From Microbacterium sp. MPKO10 (GTDB lineage Bacteria > Actinomycetota > Actinomycetes > Actinomycetales > Microbacteriaceae), in contig NZ_JAPCHX010000001.1 in NCBI RefSeq assembly GCF_026107415.2, positions 496,001 through 560,000 on the forward strand: 64,000 bases of DNA, read 5' to 3'. The translations under genes were made by a program, and so were the position numbers. This document shows positions 16,595 to 25,476 of this stretch, one piece after another. Under the pieces are notes generated by a model, which did no database searches, was not told the origin of the DNA, and saw nothing but the letters and a program-made list of their open reading frames with translations. Each line of letters opens with the position of its first letter. Positions within the stretch are counted from its first letter, which is position 1.

Positions 16595-17809
16595 TTAGCC
16601 CTCGGATGCCTGCGAGAAAGCCTCGTCGACTGGCGCTTTGCCTGTGATCGCGAGCTGAATGGCGTTGTAGATCACCGTCGCCGCCTCGGGCCAGTCTTCG
16701 CCGAGTTGGCCTGTGCGCGACCGTGCATTGGCAACCTGCTCGGTGAACGATGCCATCTCCGGCATCTTCTCGACAAACTCCTCTGCGAGAGCCGTGCGTG
16801 TCGGCACCAGGTAGCGCGACTCCGAGAGAGCGAGCTGGTTATCATCACTCGAGATGCACTCGACGAACTCGGCGGCTTTCGCCTGCTTGTCTTTGTCGCC
16901 GGTCTCGGGCACTGTCCACACTTCGCCGCCGAGCGGCGCAACGGGAGTTTGGGCAGCCTCATTCACAGGAACCTGCACTGAGTCCCACGAGATATCCGTC
17001 TCGTTCAGCGCAGGAATCTGCCACGGCCCATTCACCATCATCGCCGCCTTGCCCGCGGCGAACTGGTCTTTCACGTCAGCCTGCGACCAGTTGAGAACGC
17101 TGTTCGATGCCGAGCCATCGTCGACGAGGTCCACCCATAGCTGCAGCGCTTCCTGCACCTCTGGCGTGTCGAGATCGGTCTCGTCTCCACCGTTCGTCCA
17201 CATGAAGGGCAGGAACTGCCAGGCGCCCTCGTATGTGGCGATCGCCGAGAACGCGATTCCGTACTGGTCGCCGTCGGTCAGTGCGGCCGCGGCGTCCTTC
17301 AGCTCGGCCCAGGTCTCGGGCGGATCGATGCCGGCCTCCTCGAGAAGGTCGACGTTGTAGAACAGGCCGAGCGTGTTGACGGCAGGAGCGAGCCCGAAGA
17401 GCTCACCCTCGTACGTTGCAGCCTCGATGATTCCGTCGGCGAACCCCTCGGTGTCGACGTCGTAGTTGCTCAGCGGCGAGAGCCCGCCCGTCGCGGCGAT
17501 CTCTTGCACATCGGGATTGTCGAGCATGAGCACGTCGGGAAGCGTCTTCGATGATGAGCGCTGCAGAACCTTCTGAATGAGATCCTTCCCCGGAACCGAC
17601 TCGCGGTCGATGGTGACCCCGAGATCGGCAGCGCACGTATCCAAAGCCTCTTGCACGAGGGTCTTGTCTGGTTCGTTGTTGTAGTAGTCGAGAATCGTCA
17701 GGGTGTCTGGATCACCCGAGCTGCCCGACGATCCGCCGCTGCACCCGCTGAGCGCGATCGGCACGACCGCGGCGGCTGCCAGAACGGTGAGATACCGGCG
17801 ATGACGCAT
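16595..17809 (-). CDS. Extracellular sugar-binding lipoprotein (CUT1 family)
   Basis: The product is 404 residues. The signal MRHRRYLTVLAAAAVVPIAL leads to the lipobox LSGC with Cys23, followed by a Ser/Gly linker, so it is anchored to the outer face of the membrane. The mature part has the family 1 binding-protein fold, with FNYNVDLLEEAGID-like spacing at LFYNVDLLEEAG near 160. It is the first gene of the operon, is transcribed from the promoter at 17860-17888, and is likely controlled by the divergent LacI protein. The ligand is unknown. Confidence 0.92.
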   Translation of the reverse strand: MRHRRYLTVLAAAAVVPIALSGCSGGSSGSSGDPDTLTILDYYNNEPDKTLVQEALDTCAADLGVTIDRESVPGKDLIQKVLQRSSSKTLPDVLMLDNPDVQEIAATGGLSPLSNYDVDTEGFADGIIEAATYEGELFGLAPAVNTLGLFYNVDLLEEAGIDPPETWAELKDAAAALTDGDQYGIAFSAIATYEGAWQFLPFMWTNGGDETDLDTPEVQEALQLWVDLVDDGSASNSVLNWSQADVKDQFAAGKAAMMVNGPWQIPALNETDISWDSVQVPVNEAAQTPVAPLGGEVWTVPETGDKDKQAKAAEFVECISSDDNQLALSESRYLVPTRTALAEEFVEKMPEMASFTEQVANARSRTGQLGEDWPEAATVIYNAIQLAITGKAPVDEAFSQASEG

Positions 17810-17830
17810 TGTTGGCTCCTTTGCCTGTAG

Positions 17831-17842
17831 TAAAGCGCTTAA
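17831..17842. promoter_or_regulatory. LacI-type operator-like site 1
   Basis: On the minus strand this reads TTAAGCGCTTTA, with the central palindrome AAGCGCTT. It lies just downstream of the expected transcription start of the binding-protein gene, 22 bases before its ATG. A second copy with 10 of 12 matches is at 17897-17908. LacI-family sites commonly have a central CG. Confidence 0.65.
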
Positions 17843-17859
17843 CTCTTCGTCCGTAACCG

Positions 17860-17888
17860 AGTATCAGTCGACACGCTGGCTCTGTCAA
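17860..17888 (-). promoter_or_regulatory. Sigma70-type promoter for the sugar ABC operon
   Basis: On the minus strand a perfect -35 box TTGACA (17888-17883) is 17 bases from a -10 box GATACT (17865-17860). Operator-like boxes sit on both sides, one just upstream of -35 and one just after the start point. It drives the binding-protein gene at 17809. Confidence 0.7.
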
Positions 17889-17896
17889 GAAGAAAG

Positions 17897-17908
17897 TTAA
17901 GCGTTTAT
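17897..17908. promoter_or_regulatory. LacI-type operator-like site 2
   Basis: The plus strand reads TTAAGCGTTTAT, nearly the same as site 1 read on the minus strand. It lies 74 bases before the LacI start and next to the -35 box of the divergent operon, so one regulator could control both directions. Confidence 0.6.
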
Positions 17909-17981
17909 CTTGTTGTTATGCTCAGCGTGATCGAAGCTCATGAAAGACTGCAAGCGATCACACACCGGAAAGGGCGGGTCC

Positions 17982-19004
17982 GTGGCCACGATGCACGAAG
18001 TCGCGCAGCGCGCAGGCGTCTCGATCGCCACCGTTTCCTTCGTTGTCAACGATTCGAAGCCCGTCGCCCCTGCCACTCGCGCCCGTGTCGAGGCCGCGAT
18101 GAAAGAACTCGGATACCACCGCAACTCGGTAGGCCGAGCTCTTGCTCGAGGCAGGACCTACATCATCGCCCTGCTTTACCCTGCCCTGCAGCACAGCTTC
18201 AGCAGAACGGCGGTGCGCTTCTTCACCAGCGCGGCAGCGCAAGCGCGCGAACGCGGCTATAACCTCGTGCTCTGGCCGATCAGCAACGAGGCAGAGCAGG
18301 TCACCGAGCTCACATCGACGGGTCTCGTCGACGGCGTGCTGCTCATGGAAGTGCAACTCGACGATTCCCGTGTCGGCGAGCTGGAACGCGGCAAAACGCC
18401 GTTCGCGCTCATCGGGCGCACACAAGATACCGCGGGCATCGCGTTCGTCGACATCGACTTCGAAACGACGATCGAATCGGCAATCGACCACCTCATGAAG
18501 CTCGGGCACACCAACTTCGCGCTTGTCGACGGCGGCTATGGCAGCGACGCGCTGTCCGGCTACGGGCCAGTCGCACGATCGCGGTCTGCATTCGGCGAGG
18601 TGACGACGCAGCGCGGTCTGAGCAGCGTGATGCTCACGTGCGACGAGAACCCAGACGCCGGCCGTGAGATCGCAGCCGAGCTGGTAGCCGACCACGCCGA
18701 AACGACGGCAGTGCTCGTCATGAACGAACTCGCCGCACCGGGAATCGTTGCCGGAGTGAAGAATGTCGGCATCGCCATTCCCGATGACATGTCGATCATC
18801 TCGGTCGGTTCCTCCGCCGACATGGCCTCGATGGCCGACCCGCAGCTGACGCTCATGACGTCGCCGTCGACCGAGTTAGGCCGTTCGGGGGTGGACGCAG
18901 TCATCGACCGAATCGAGAACCCGCTCAACCCGCTTCCGCAAGCGCTCATACCCTGCACCTTCACGGCGGGACGGTCGGTGGCGCGCGTGCGCAGCTCGTC
19001 ATGA
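17982..19004 (+). CDS. LacI family transcriptional regulator
   Basis: The product is 340 residues from GTG 17982. The helix-turn-helix MHEVAQRAGVSIATVSFVVN is at 4-23, the hinge helix with VGRALARGRTY follows near 50-60, and a sugar-binding periplasmic-type domain fills the rest (FALVDGG and PDDMSIISVG are typical strands). An ATG nine bases later is the alternative start. It is divergent from the sugar ABC operon and probably represses it through the two boxes at 17831 and 17897. Its stop is interlocked with that of the convergent GH36 gene. Confidence 0.93.
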   Translation: MATMHEVAQRAGVSIATVSFVVNDSKPVAPATRARVEAAMKELGYHRNSVGRALARGRTYIIALLYPALQHSFSRTAVRFFTSAAAQARERGYNLVLWPISNEAEQVTELTSTGLVDGVLLMEVQLDDSRVGELERGKTPFALIGRTQDTAGIAFVDIDFETTIESAIDHLMKLGHTNFALVDGGYGSDALSGYGPVARSRSAFGEVTTQRGLSSVMLTCDENPDAGREIAAELVADHAETTAVLVMNELAAPGIVAGVKNVGIAIPDDMSIISVGSSADMASMADPQLTLMTSPSTELGRSGVDAVIDRIENPLNPLPQALIPCTFTAGRSVARVRSSS

Positions 19005-21098
19005 CACGTGCCGAAGCATGAGCAGTCGGGCGGCCGGTTCGTCGGGAAGCGTGACGGTCAGCACACCCGAGGCACCGTTCCACTCCGTCTGCGTTGGCAG
19101 CGCGGTCGGGTACAGGCACGACACCTCGATCGCCAATCCTGTGAATTCTTGCAACGGAATCTCGACGCTCGTCGGGCCGCTTCGCCTCCACACCGAGAGG
19201 TAGGTGCGGTTGGCTGCTGTGAGGCCAAGCGACAGAACATCGTCGTGCCAGCCGGGCAGACCGTGCGGCCAGATCGGTGCTGAGACCGCAAGATCGGCGC
19301 GTATTCCCCGATAGACAGTGATCGCCTCGCGCACCTGCTCCGCCTGCTGCCGGTCGAGCAGGTCGAGGCGCCCTCCGAGGTGCACACGCCCGAGCAGGCT
19401 GTTGACCATCGAGAAGGCGAGTCGCTCGCTGCTCCAGTCGGCGTTTGGATACGCCCAGACAGCACCTTGCTCTGGCGTGACGGCGGTCGGTGCCGCCGCG
19501 GCGATGGGCGCGTAGTGAAGCGGGTCTTGGTTGTCGCTCGTCGACTGAACCGGATGCAGCGCAAGCGACGCGTAGTCCATGCGCTGCCCTCCGCTCGCGC
19601 AGTTCTCAATCACCAGGGTCGGATGCCGGTCGAGCAGACTCGAGACCCACTCAAGGTAGGCGCGCCCATGTTCGAGCTGACCATCGCCCGGACTGCTGCC
19701 CGACACATCGGTGCCCTGCGTCACATCCACGTTGTAATCGAACTTCAGATAGCCGACGCCGTAATCGGTGATGAGTCGCTCGACGACCCCGTTCAACCGG
19801 TCGATCACGGCGGGGTGACGAAAGTCGAGCTGGTAGCGACCCGCCTCGATAACGCGAACTCCGTCGCGCTGAAAGAACGCCTCGTGCGGCAGCTCATCTG
19901 CCGCCGTGCTTCGCACGCCGATCGATTCGGGTTCGAGCCAGAGCCCGGCAATCATGCCCGCCGTGCGAATACGCTCAGTCACCTCAGAGAGCCCTCCGGG
20001 GAAGCGCCACGGCGTTTCCCGCCATTCGCCGACGGCATCCCACCAGGCACGATCATCGGCGTGCCATCCCGCGTCGATGCAGAAGTACTCGGCGCCCGCA
20101 GACGCCGCCGCGTCGATGAGCGGACGCAGCTTCTCGGTCGTCGGGTCGCCCATGAGCGCATTCATGAAGTCGTTGAAGATCACCGGGAGCCGCTCGTTGT
20201 CCGGGTGCGGCCGGCGAATGCGTCGCCGATACGCGTTCATGGCGGCAAACGCGGCATCGTCTCCGCGCGCGACGGCGACGGCAGCGGCAACGCCGCGAAA
20301 TCGCTCGCCCGGCGCAAGCCGACGCGTCCACGCGTGCGCCTGATCGGTCGGCCCCGTTCCCACGACGTAGAGCGCGCCTTCCCAGTCGCCGATCTCCCAC
20401 CGCCAGCCGCCGTTGTTCTCGATCTGCCAGAGCGTCGAGCGAGAACCGTCGTTCGCGCTCAGCATTCCGAGCGGAAGGTGGCCGCCGCTCGACCAGCTTC
20501 CTCGGCCCGTCAGCGAGAACGACGCGCGCGAGCCCGCATACCTCCACTGGGCGAGGCCGACATCGTCGAGGCCCAGGTCGCCGGGAGGGCTGTGCTGCCA
20601 GGATGCCTCGCGAAACCAGCTGTTGTCGGCGAACGCGACTCTCTGATCGTTCCACCACGCACTGCCGGGAGCAGTGAGCCCTCCCAGCGCAAACGACGAG
20701 AGCAGCTGCACGTCGGCGGCGGCGTCACCGTCGTTGATCACGTCGGTCTGCCACCGAACCACCGCGATGTCGCGCCAGCTGCGAAGCCGCGTCACAACGG
20801 TGAGCGAGCTGCCGGGGTCACGCATGGTCACCTCGAGCCTGCTGCTGTCACCCTCCGTCGTCTCGTCGTGCGACACATAGCGCATCCGTCGACTCAGTGC
20901 GCTGCCCATCAGCCGCTCCGAGGAGGCGATGGCGTTGCCCTCCCCCGCAACGCGCACTTCGGCAAGGGGAAGACCGGCGGAACCCGCAGACCATCCCGAC
21001 TCCCCCTGGGCGCCGATGTACGCCACCCGCGGCGGCGTCGCTTCGCAATCGATGACAACCTCAAGGCTCCCTGGCCTCCAGGTGATGGGACCGGTCAT
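18999..21098 (-). CDS. Alpha-galactosidase, glycoside hydrolase family 36
   Basis: The product is 699 residues, the usual length for bacterial GH36 enzymes, with an N-terminal beta-supersandwich (to about 300), a TIM barrel and a C-terminal beta domain. KFDYN at 452-456 gives the nucleophile Asp454, and ENCASGGQRMD at 498-508 gives the acid/base Asp508. FCIDAGWHADDRAWWD near 339-354 is another family signature. No signal peptide is seen, so it acts in the cytoplasm on imported oligosaccharides. Its start overlaps the GH127 stop by four bases. It is the last gene of the operon from 29206. Confidence 0.94.
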   Translation of the reverse strand: MTGPITWRPGSLEVVIDCEATPPRVAYIGAQGESGWSAGSAGLPLAEVRVAGEGNAIASSERLMGSALSRRMRYVSHDETTEGDSSRLEVTMRDPGSSLTVVTRLRSWRDIAVVRWQTDVINDGDAAADVQLLSSFALGGLTAPGSAWWNDQRVAFADNSWFREASWQHSPPGDLGLDDVGLAQWRYAGSRASFSLTGRGSWSSGGHLPLGMLSANDGSRSTLWQIENNGGWRWEIGDWEGALYVVGTGPTDQAHAWTRRLAPGERFRGVAAAVAVARGDDAAFAAMNAYRRRIRRPHPDNERLPVIFNDFMNALMGDPTTEKLRPLIDAAASAGAEYFCIDAGWHADDRAWWDAVGEWRETPWRFPGGLSEVTERIRTAGMIAGLWLEPESIGVRSTAADELPHEAFFQRDGVRVIEAGRYQLDFRHPAVIDRLNGVVERLITDYGVGYLKFDYNVDVTQGTDVSGSSPGDGQLEHGRAYLEWVSSLLDRHPTLVIENCASGGQRMDYASLALHPVQSTSDNQDPLHYAPIAAAAPTAVTPEQGAVWAYPNADWSSERLAFSMVNSLLGRVHLGGRLDLLDRQQAEQVREAITVYRGIRADLAVSAPIWPHGLPGWHDDVLSLGLTAANRTYLSVWRRSGPTSVEIPLQEFTGLAIEVSCLYPTALPTQTEWNGASGVLTVTLPDEPAARLLMLRHVS

Positions 21099-22984
21099 GC
21101 GCGCTCTCCTTCGCCGTTGCGCGCAGTGCGATTGCGCGCGTCGATGTCTTCTGAAACACGATTCGTGACGGGAAAGTAGACGGTGTAGCTCTCATCCCGC
21201 ACCCGGTACAGCGGTGTGAACCGAATCGACTCGTACTGGCCGATGCTGCGAAAGCCGGGCAGCCACTGCGCCCACTGCCGCTCGTTGTCTGGTGCGAGAA
21301 TCGTCGTCGGGTCATTCGGATCGCCGTGAAGGCGACGCTCTCGATCCGTCAGCCCCGCAAGCACGACCGGACCATGCACAAAAGCAACGGTCTCGGGCTC
21401 ATCCGGTATGGGCTCGCACTGAAGCGCGCACGGAAGACTCATCTGAACCCTCGTGCGCTCGCCCGAGTGCCGAACTGCTGCGAACCCGTCGGCAACACGG
21501 ACATCCGCTTCTCTGCCGTCGATGTGGAACGATGGCTGCCCGTGCACCCAGTTGGGAATGCGCAGACGCAGAGGCACGTCCGCCGCGGCATCCGACTCGA
21601 TCGTGATATCGACCTGCCACGACTCTGGTCGATGCCGTGACCCCGACCGTCCTGCGTTGGCTTCCGGGCCGACCGCGTCGACCGTCTCGCTCCGTTCGAT
21701 GCGAACAGTGACCTGCCGCCCATCGACTTCAAGCGTGATCGTCGACGCGATGTACTGCGCGATGACGAGCGTCCGTTCGTCGAGATAGGCGATGGACGCC
21801 TGGTGTCGCGAGTGCGCCTGCACAAGTGTTCCGTGGCAGCACCAGAAATCTTCGGTCGGCGTTCCCCAGAGTTTTCGGGCTCCCGCCTCAAGCGGCAGAA
21901 AGTAGGCCACCGTCCCCGTCGCGTCGTTCTGCTGCGCGAGGATGCCGTTGTAGAGATTTCGTTCGATGTAGTCGAGGTAGACGCGCTCCCCCGTCCAGCG
22001 AAACAGAACATCGGCAAGACGAATCATGTTGTAGACGGTGCAGAGCTCCTGATTCTTGTCTCCGCGGCGTGCCGCAAACTCGAACGGCGGCGTCCAGATC
22101 TCACCCGAGGTCTGCCCTCCTGTGCAGTACGTGCCACGCTGCGTCACCGCCACGTTCCAGTAGGACCTGACCACGTCTGCCCACCGCTGCTCACCGGTCA
22201 CCTCGTAGGCACGAGCGGCGCCCAGCACCTCGGGGATCGTCGTGTTCGCGTGCATGTTGGTCAGCACATCAGCGCCAGCGATCAGCGGATCGAACAAGCG
22301 GCGCCGGTCATAGCGGTTCAGCAGCCGGCGATACATCTCGTCGCCTGTGAGCGAGAGCAGGTCAGCCCAGATTTCGAGCATTCCGCCGGTCTCAACGTCG
22401 AGAATCTCGTCGAATGTCTCTTCATCGAATGAGGCGGCCCACCGATCAAACCATGTTGCAGCTCGATGGGCTACGGCGAGCGCACGGGGGTCACCGCATT
22501 CTCGCGCCACGTCGACAAGGCCCATCAGCGTCTTGTGCACGTTGTACTGCGGGGCCCACACGGCGCGGCCTTGCGCAAGCCGATGCATGAACGACTGAGG
22601 GATGCCGAACACCCACTCGCCGCCGTTCTCACGTTGGCAGCGTTCGAGCTCCGCGACGATGGAGCTCACCCGCGCGGCCAGCAGTGCGTCTCCCGTCGAG
22701 GCCACCTCCCGTGCCGCAGCCGACATCCAGTGCCCGAGAAAATGACCCCGCAGCTCTCCCGATGGCGATTCCCACCCCCAGTGTCGACCGACGCCTCTGT
22801 CCGTGGGGTCCTCAGAGCTCGGTTTGAACTGCCAGAGGCGATTCGATATCCCCGCTTCGATGTAGTGGTTCTGAAGCAGGTTGTCGTCGGTCAGCGAGAG
22901 AAGATATTCCCGATTCAGGCGGCGACGTCGCTCGAACTCACCCGGACTCAGGGCAACGGCCGATAGCGGAAGGTTTGTGATCAT
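21095..22984 (-). CDS. Beta-L-arabinofuranosidase-like enzyme, glycoside hydrolase family 127 (DUF1680)
   Basis: The product is 629 residues from ATG 22984. The metal-cysteine site typical of GH127 is visible: Glu313 and Cys315 in NQELCTVYNMIRL, and Cys382-Cys383 in EDFWCCHGT, matching the Glu-Cys and Cys-Cys ligands known in the Bifidobacterium enzyme, where one cysteine is the nucleophile. An alpha/alpha barrel precedes a beta-sandwich C-terminus. No signal peptide is seen, so it is cytoplasmic. It overlaps the GH95 and GH36 genes by four bases on each side. Confidence 0.9.
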   Translation of the reverse strand: MITNLPLSAVALSPGEFERRRRLNREYLLSLTDDNLLQNHYIEAGISNRLWQFKPSSEDPTDRGVGRHWGWESPSGELRGHFLGHWMSAAAREVASTGDALLAARVSSIVAELERCQRENGGEWVFGIPQSFMHRLAQGRAVWAPQYNVHKTLMGLVDVARECGDPRALAVAHRAATWFDRWAASFDEETFDEILDVETGGMLEIWADLLSLTGDEMYRRLLNRYDRRRLFDPLIAGADVLTNMHANTTIPEVLGAARAYEVTGEQRWADVVRSYWNVAVTQRGTYCTGGQTSGEIWTPPFEFAARRGDKNQELCTVYNMIRLADVLFRWTGERVYLDYIERNLYNGILAQQNDATGTVAYFLPLEAGARKLWGTPTEDFWCCHGTLVQAHSRHQASIAYLDERTLVIAQYIASTITLEVDGRQVTVRIERSETVDAVGPEANAGRSGSRHRPESWQVDITIESDAAADVPLRLRIPNWVHGQPSFHIDGREADVRVADGFAAVRHSGERTRVQMSLPCALQCEPIPDEPETVAFVHGPVVLAGLTDRERRLHGDPNDPTTILAPDNERQWAQWLPGFRSIGQYESIRFTPLYRVRDESYTVYFPVTNRVSEDIDARNRTARNGEGERA

Positions 22985-25377
22985 GCGCGATGCCGTACTC
23001 GGTGGAGGGCGACGACGACGGGGTTCTCGCCAACAGTGATGAGCAGCTCGTTCGTGCCTGACTCGGAAAAGAGGAAGGATGACCCTGCCGTCAGACGTAG
23101 CGAGCCATCTGGGCGAAGCCATTCCGCGTCAGTGCGCCGCCGCACGTGAACGCGAGCCTCGCTTTCGTTCCACTCGAGGCGGTCAACGATGATGCCGCCG
23201 CGTGCGGTGAGCCCCGTTATCGCACCCTGCTCGCTCCACTCGTCGGGCAGAGCGGGGACCACGGTGAGCGATTCACGATCAGAGGAGACGAGCATCGCCG
23301 CGACGAGGGCGGGAAGCCCGCCACTCGGGTCGAGATTGAAGATGCGCCCGGCGTCATGCGTCGTGGTGAGCGCCGGCGTCCAGTGCTCGAGGGCGAGCCA
23401 GTCAATGCAGGTGAGCGTCGACTCGGCATCGCCGAGTGCGGCAGCGGCGAGCCCCAGCTGAACAAGACCGAACGCCATCTCCATGCGCCCTGGAGGTGCC
23501 GTCGGGTCGTCGGCCCGCCACGCGATCTTTCGCCGGATCGTCGTGGCCGCCGCGTTCCTCAGCGCTCGCGCCAACTCGGAGTCGCCGACGAATGCTTCGT
23601 CTGGTTCGTACCAGAGCGGGTAAAGCTGCGACGTGTGGCGGTGGGCGATGTTCTCAGACAAGGCGCCATCGATCCACTCGGCCAACGTGCCATCCGCCGC
23701 AACGCGATAGTCGGGCAGATCAGCGACAACGCGCGACCACCGTTCGTTGAGAGAATCGTCGCCCCGTGCCTCGGCGAGTACCCGCGCGCAGCGTGCGGCG
23801 TCTCGCAGAATCGCGATGTCCATCGTCGGATCGGCTGCGAGAGGAAAATCGCTCGAACCGGGCGTGTTCTCGGGCGAATAGCCGGGCGCGAGGTGACGTA
23901 CCCCTTCCGTGACGATCGACGCCGACTCGGCGAACTCGAGCACGCCCGTCACGAGAGCCCAGAGATCATCGTCGACAATCGAACGATCACCTGTAGTCGA
24001 CACAATGTCGGCGGCGAAACGCAGAATCCAGCCTCCGCCGCCGACCCAGAAGACGTGCGGAAACTCCGCCCCGAAGTGGTTGGCACGCCCCGTATCCGAC
24101 ATTCTCGCGGGCAACAGCATGCCGTTCGCACCGAAGATCTTACGGGCATTCGTTCGATAGTCCTGCAGGTGCGGGAGCACAAGTCTCAGAAGCGAGGTCG
24201 CAAGCTCAGGAGTCCCTGTCGGGATCAGGCTGGCTGCGCCGCCATTCTGCACGTTGCCGTTCATCGTGTAGTCGGCAGACCAGGCTGGCGTCCAGGTGCC
24301 CTGCCACACGCCCTGAAGAGTCGGCGGCAGAAAGCCCGTGGCACCGATGACGTTCGCTCGCCCCGAGAGGTACGCGATCTCGACGGCGCGTCGCCGTGCA
24401 GCCGCGTCCCCTTCTCTCGCCCGGCGCCACGTCAGCTCGGTCAGTTCTGCAGGGTATTCATCGCCGAAGTCGAGGACTGATTGCCGCACCAGTTCACCGT
24501 GCGACTCTGACTGCGCCTGCCGCAGCGACGCCCAGTCGCGAACATCGACAAAATCGGCAAGCGCCCCCGCGTCGTCACCCACCGCGACGGTCGCAGCAAG
24601 AAGCACCCGCCCGTTTTCGGGCACATCAACGACTGTCGTGAGATGGGTGCCCGTGTCGTCGAACGCCCACGGGTTGGGGGCGTGGACCCTCGTGGTCGCC
24701 GTGATCGCCGACCCGCTGTTCACAGCCGAGGCGACGATGCGAGCGGAGGGTCCGGCGATCAGCTCACTGCGCACGTGCTCGGAGTAGTTGGGCGCGCCGG
24801 TGGCGGCGCTAGACACGGCTTCGAACGAGAGACCAAGGTCGATGCGCGCCGAAAGCTCGTGCTCGGCCTCAATTGACACCCAGACGGTCTCCCCGCCACG
24901 CGGGGCAATGACGCTCACGCGTACAGTTCCGGCGCGAGCATCCTGCCACTGCGTAGCGACCTCTCCGTGTTCGAGATCAATTAGCCGTTGCACCGGCCCG
25001 CCTCTGCTTCCGGGTGCCCGCACGAGCAGCGTCGCACACATGCCCAGAGGGTTTGTCCACACCAAGCCGTTCCCATAGGCCGGTTCCCTCGCCGCCGCCA
25101 TCATCAGCTCCGTCGCGAGCCCGCTGTCGCCGTGGTTCACCGCGTCTCTGATGCTGGCGACGGCCGCAGAGAGGTCGGGCGCATCGGGTGTCGGGTTCGC
25201 GGGGAGGAAGAACTGTTCGTGGGACAGCGATATCGTCTGCTCGCCTGGTTCACCAAAGAGCAGCGCGCCGACAGTTCCGCTGCCAGCAATCAACCCGTCT
25301 TCCCATTTCAGTGCGACGGTCCGGCTCTCGAAGGGAGCCCCTCCTGCTATCGCGTCGAATGAACCGGTCGGCTGCAT
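22981..25377 (-). CDS. Glycoside hydrolase family 95-like enzyme (alpha-L-fucosidase/alpha-L-galactosidase family)
   Basis: The product is about 798 residues from ATG 25377, with GTG 25389 as an alternative four codons earlier. The N-terminal domain reads GAPFESRTVALKWEDGLIAG and GTVGALLFGEP, the usual GH95 opening. The barrel has FLPPTLQGVWQGTWTPAWSA, followed by an Asn-x-Asn pair (N377 and N379 counting from the GTG) at the place of the base-activating asparagines. However, the usual Met-Asn-Tyr-Trp after that pair is replaced by Asn-Gly-Gly, so the substrate may differ from alpha-1,2-fucosides. SPENTPG marks the likely acid loop. No signal peptide is seen. Confidence 0.85.
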   Translation of the reverse strand: MQPTGSFDAIAGGAPFESRTVALKWEDGLIAGSGTVGALLFGEPGEQTISLSHEQFFLPANPTPDAPDLSAAVASIRDAVNHGDSGLATELMMAAAREPAYGNGLVWTNPLGMCATLLVRAPGSRGGPVQRLIDLEHGEVATQWQDARAGTVRVSVIAPRGGETVWVSIEAEHELSARIDLGLSFEAVSSAATGAPNYSEHVRSELIAGPSARIVASAVNSGSAITATTRVHAPNPWAFDDTGTHLTTVVDVPENGRVLLAATVAVGDDAGALADFVDVRDWASLRQAQSESHGELVRQSVLDFGDEYPAELTELTWRRAREGDAAARRRAVEIAYLSGRANVIGATGFLPPTLQGVWQGTWTPAWSADYTMNGNVQNGGAASLIPTGTPELATSLLRLVLPHLQDYRTNARKIFGANGMLLPARMSDTGRANHFGAEFPHVFWVGGGGWILRFAADIVSTTGDRSIVDDDLWALVTGVLEFAESASIVTEGVRHLAPGYSPENTPGSSDFPLAADPTMDIAILRDAARCARVLAEARGDDSLNERWSRVVADLPDYRVAADGTLAEWIDGALSENIAHRHTSQLYPLWYEPDEAFVGDSELARALRNAAATTIRRKIAWRADDPTAPPGRMEMAFGLVQLGLAAAALGDAESTLTCIDWLALEHWTPALTTTHDAGRIFNLDPSGGLPALVAAMLVSSDRESLTVVPALPDEWSEQGAITGLTARGGIIVDRLEWNESEARVHVRRRTDAEWLRPDGSLRLTAGSSFLFSESGTNELLITVGENPVVVALHRVRHRA

Positions 25378-25439
25378 TTCGTCAAGCACCCCTTCTTCGA
25401 GATGTCATGCGCGACACGTGGCGCGCGGAGACGGGAACG

Positions 25440-25465
25440 GGGGCGTGCGCCGAAGCGCTCGCCCC
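25440..25465. terminator. Intercistronic hairpin after binding-protein gene
   Basis: Arms of GGGGCG-T-GCGC and GCGC-T-CGCCCC pair around a CGAA tetraloop with one T-T mismatch, in the gap between the binding lipoprotein (stop at 25477) and the GH95 gene. It has no U tract and probably tunes or stabilises the upstream message. Confidence 0.6.
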
Positions 25466-25476
25466 AGCTCACAGCC

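Noticed and set aside
19380-21179. A 599-codon open frame on the plus strand opposite GH36
   Set aside because: It is antisense to a clear alpha-galactosidase with an intact active site, has no family motifs and is rich in Arg/His/Pro, as expected of a shadow frame in high-GC DNA.
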